In this document: piece by piece, positions 5,569-5,819 of the stretch | How the letters are laid out: every line of letters begins with the position of its first letter | How positions within the stretch are numbered: the first letter of the stretch is position 1 | Assembly (NCBI GenBank): GCA_017430155.1 | Contig: JAFRNO010000193.1 | Location: forward strand, 1 to 5,819 | Reading direction: 5' to 3' | Origin: Kiritimatiellia bacterium | GTDB taxonomy: Bacteria > Verrucomicrobiota > Kiritimatiellia > RFP12 > UBA1067 | DNA: 5,819 bases | The notes under the pieces: model-generated | What the model was told of the DNA's origin: nothing | What the model saw: the letters and a program-made list of their open reading frames with translations, nothing else | Database searches by the model: none | Program-made: the position numbers and the translations under genes

Positions 5569-5819
5569 GGCGGATGAGCAGGTAGAGGAAGAACGGCCCG
5601 CCCGCGAGGGCAGTGATCACGCCGGCGGGCACTTCGACTTCGCCGAAGAGGCGTCCCGCCTGGTCGCAGGCGACGAGGAACACACCGCCGCCCAGCGCGC
5701 TGAGCGGCAGGAGCGCGCGGTGGTTCGCGCCCGCGAGGCGGCGCACGGCGTGCGGCACGCTGAGCCCCACGAAGCCGATCACGCCCGCAAGTGAGACGGC
5801 CGCCGCCGTGGCGAGCGAC
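5549..5819 (-). CDS. FecCD/BtuC-family ABC permease, C-terminal part (truncated by window edge)
   Basis: The frame is open to the right edge (first full codon 5818-5816) and ends with TAG at 5551-5549; 90 codons including the stop are visible. The protein contains the family signature A-G-V-I-G-F-V-G-L-S-V-P-H-A-V-R-R-L-A-G, which forms the cytoplasmic coupling region that contacts the ATPase. It then has a hydrophobic segment (L-P-L-S-A-L-G-G-G-V-F-L-V-A), E-V-E-V-P-A-G-V-I-T-A-L and the closing G-G-P-F-F-L-Y-L-L-I-R-H. These match the last helices of inner-membrane importers for iron-siderophores, heme or cobalamin, usually about 320-350 residues. The last 20 bp overlap the ATPase gene, as expected for subunits of one complex. 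The rest of the gene and probably the substrate-binding protein lie beyond the window. Confidence 0.9.
   Translation of the reverse strand, partial: SLATAAAVSLAGVIGFVGLSVPHAVRRLAGANHRALLPLSALGGGVFLVACDQAGRLFGEVEVPAGVITALAGGPFFLYLLIRHARNQK

Noticed and set aside
5549..5782. A complete 77-residue gene starting at the GTG at 5782-5780
   Set aside because: The GTG codes the V within the conserved A-G-V-I-G-F-V-G-L signature of FecCD permeases, and the frame stays open with matching sequence to the window edge, so it is an internal codon of a longer gene.

Overview
The window reads as a high-GC, gram-negative-type bacterial genome. All credible genes lie on the minus strand, so transcription runs from the right edge to the left. 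The repeated exported protein with LamG-like modules (a conserved W-D-G-I-D-N-A-G-x-G-x-H-D block) resembles proteins I associate with the PVC group, especially gut Kiritimatiellota/Verrucomicrobiota. That placement is recognition-based and was not tested.

Reading in the direction of transcription: (1) 5819-5549, the C-terminal end of a FecCD/BtuC-type ABC permease, cut by the window edge. (2) 5568-4882, its ATPase of the FecE/FhuC/BtuD type, overlapping the permease by 20 bp. Together they are the end of an iron-siderophore, heme or cobalamin importer; the binding protein and the rest of the permease should lie beyond the right edge. (3) 4872-2839, a CPA2-family cation:proton antiporter with a C-terminal TrkA_C (RCK_C) domain, starting 9 bp after the ATPase stop. 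(4) 2838-2763, a 76-bp gap with a candidate terminator followed by a promoter. (5) 2762-219, an 847-residue secreted protein with three tandem LamG-like modules and a beta-rich C-terminal region. (6) 181-1, the start of a second exported protein, cut by the left edge, 37 bp behind the LamG gene and probably in its operon.

The most notable regulatory signal is a 13-bp element, TGGTATAATWCAC, present twice. Both copies sit so that an extended -10 box ends 7 or 8 nt before an ATG (antiporter and LamG gene), and neither gene has a Shine-Dalgarno sequence in the usual place. This predicts leaderless or nearly leaderless mRNAs. The presumed operon-internal gene at 181-1 instead has two tandem AGGAT Shine-Dalgarno-like repeats.

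Other points for a second look: the ABC ATPase lacks about 25 residues between Walker A and the Q-loop; the antiporter has extra hydrophobic segments where Kef proteins carry a nucleotide-binding TrkA_N domain; and the truncated left-edge gene shows an EF-hand/dockerin-like acidic loop. I see no mobile element, CRISPR array, tRNA or rRNA. The functional genes belong to known families, and I do not claim a wholly new system.
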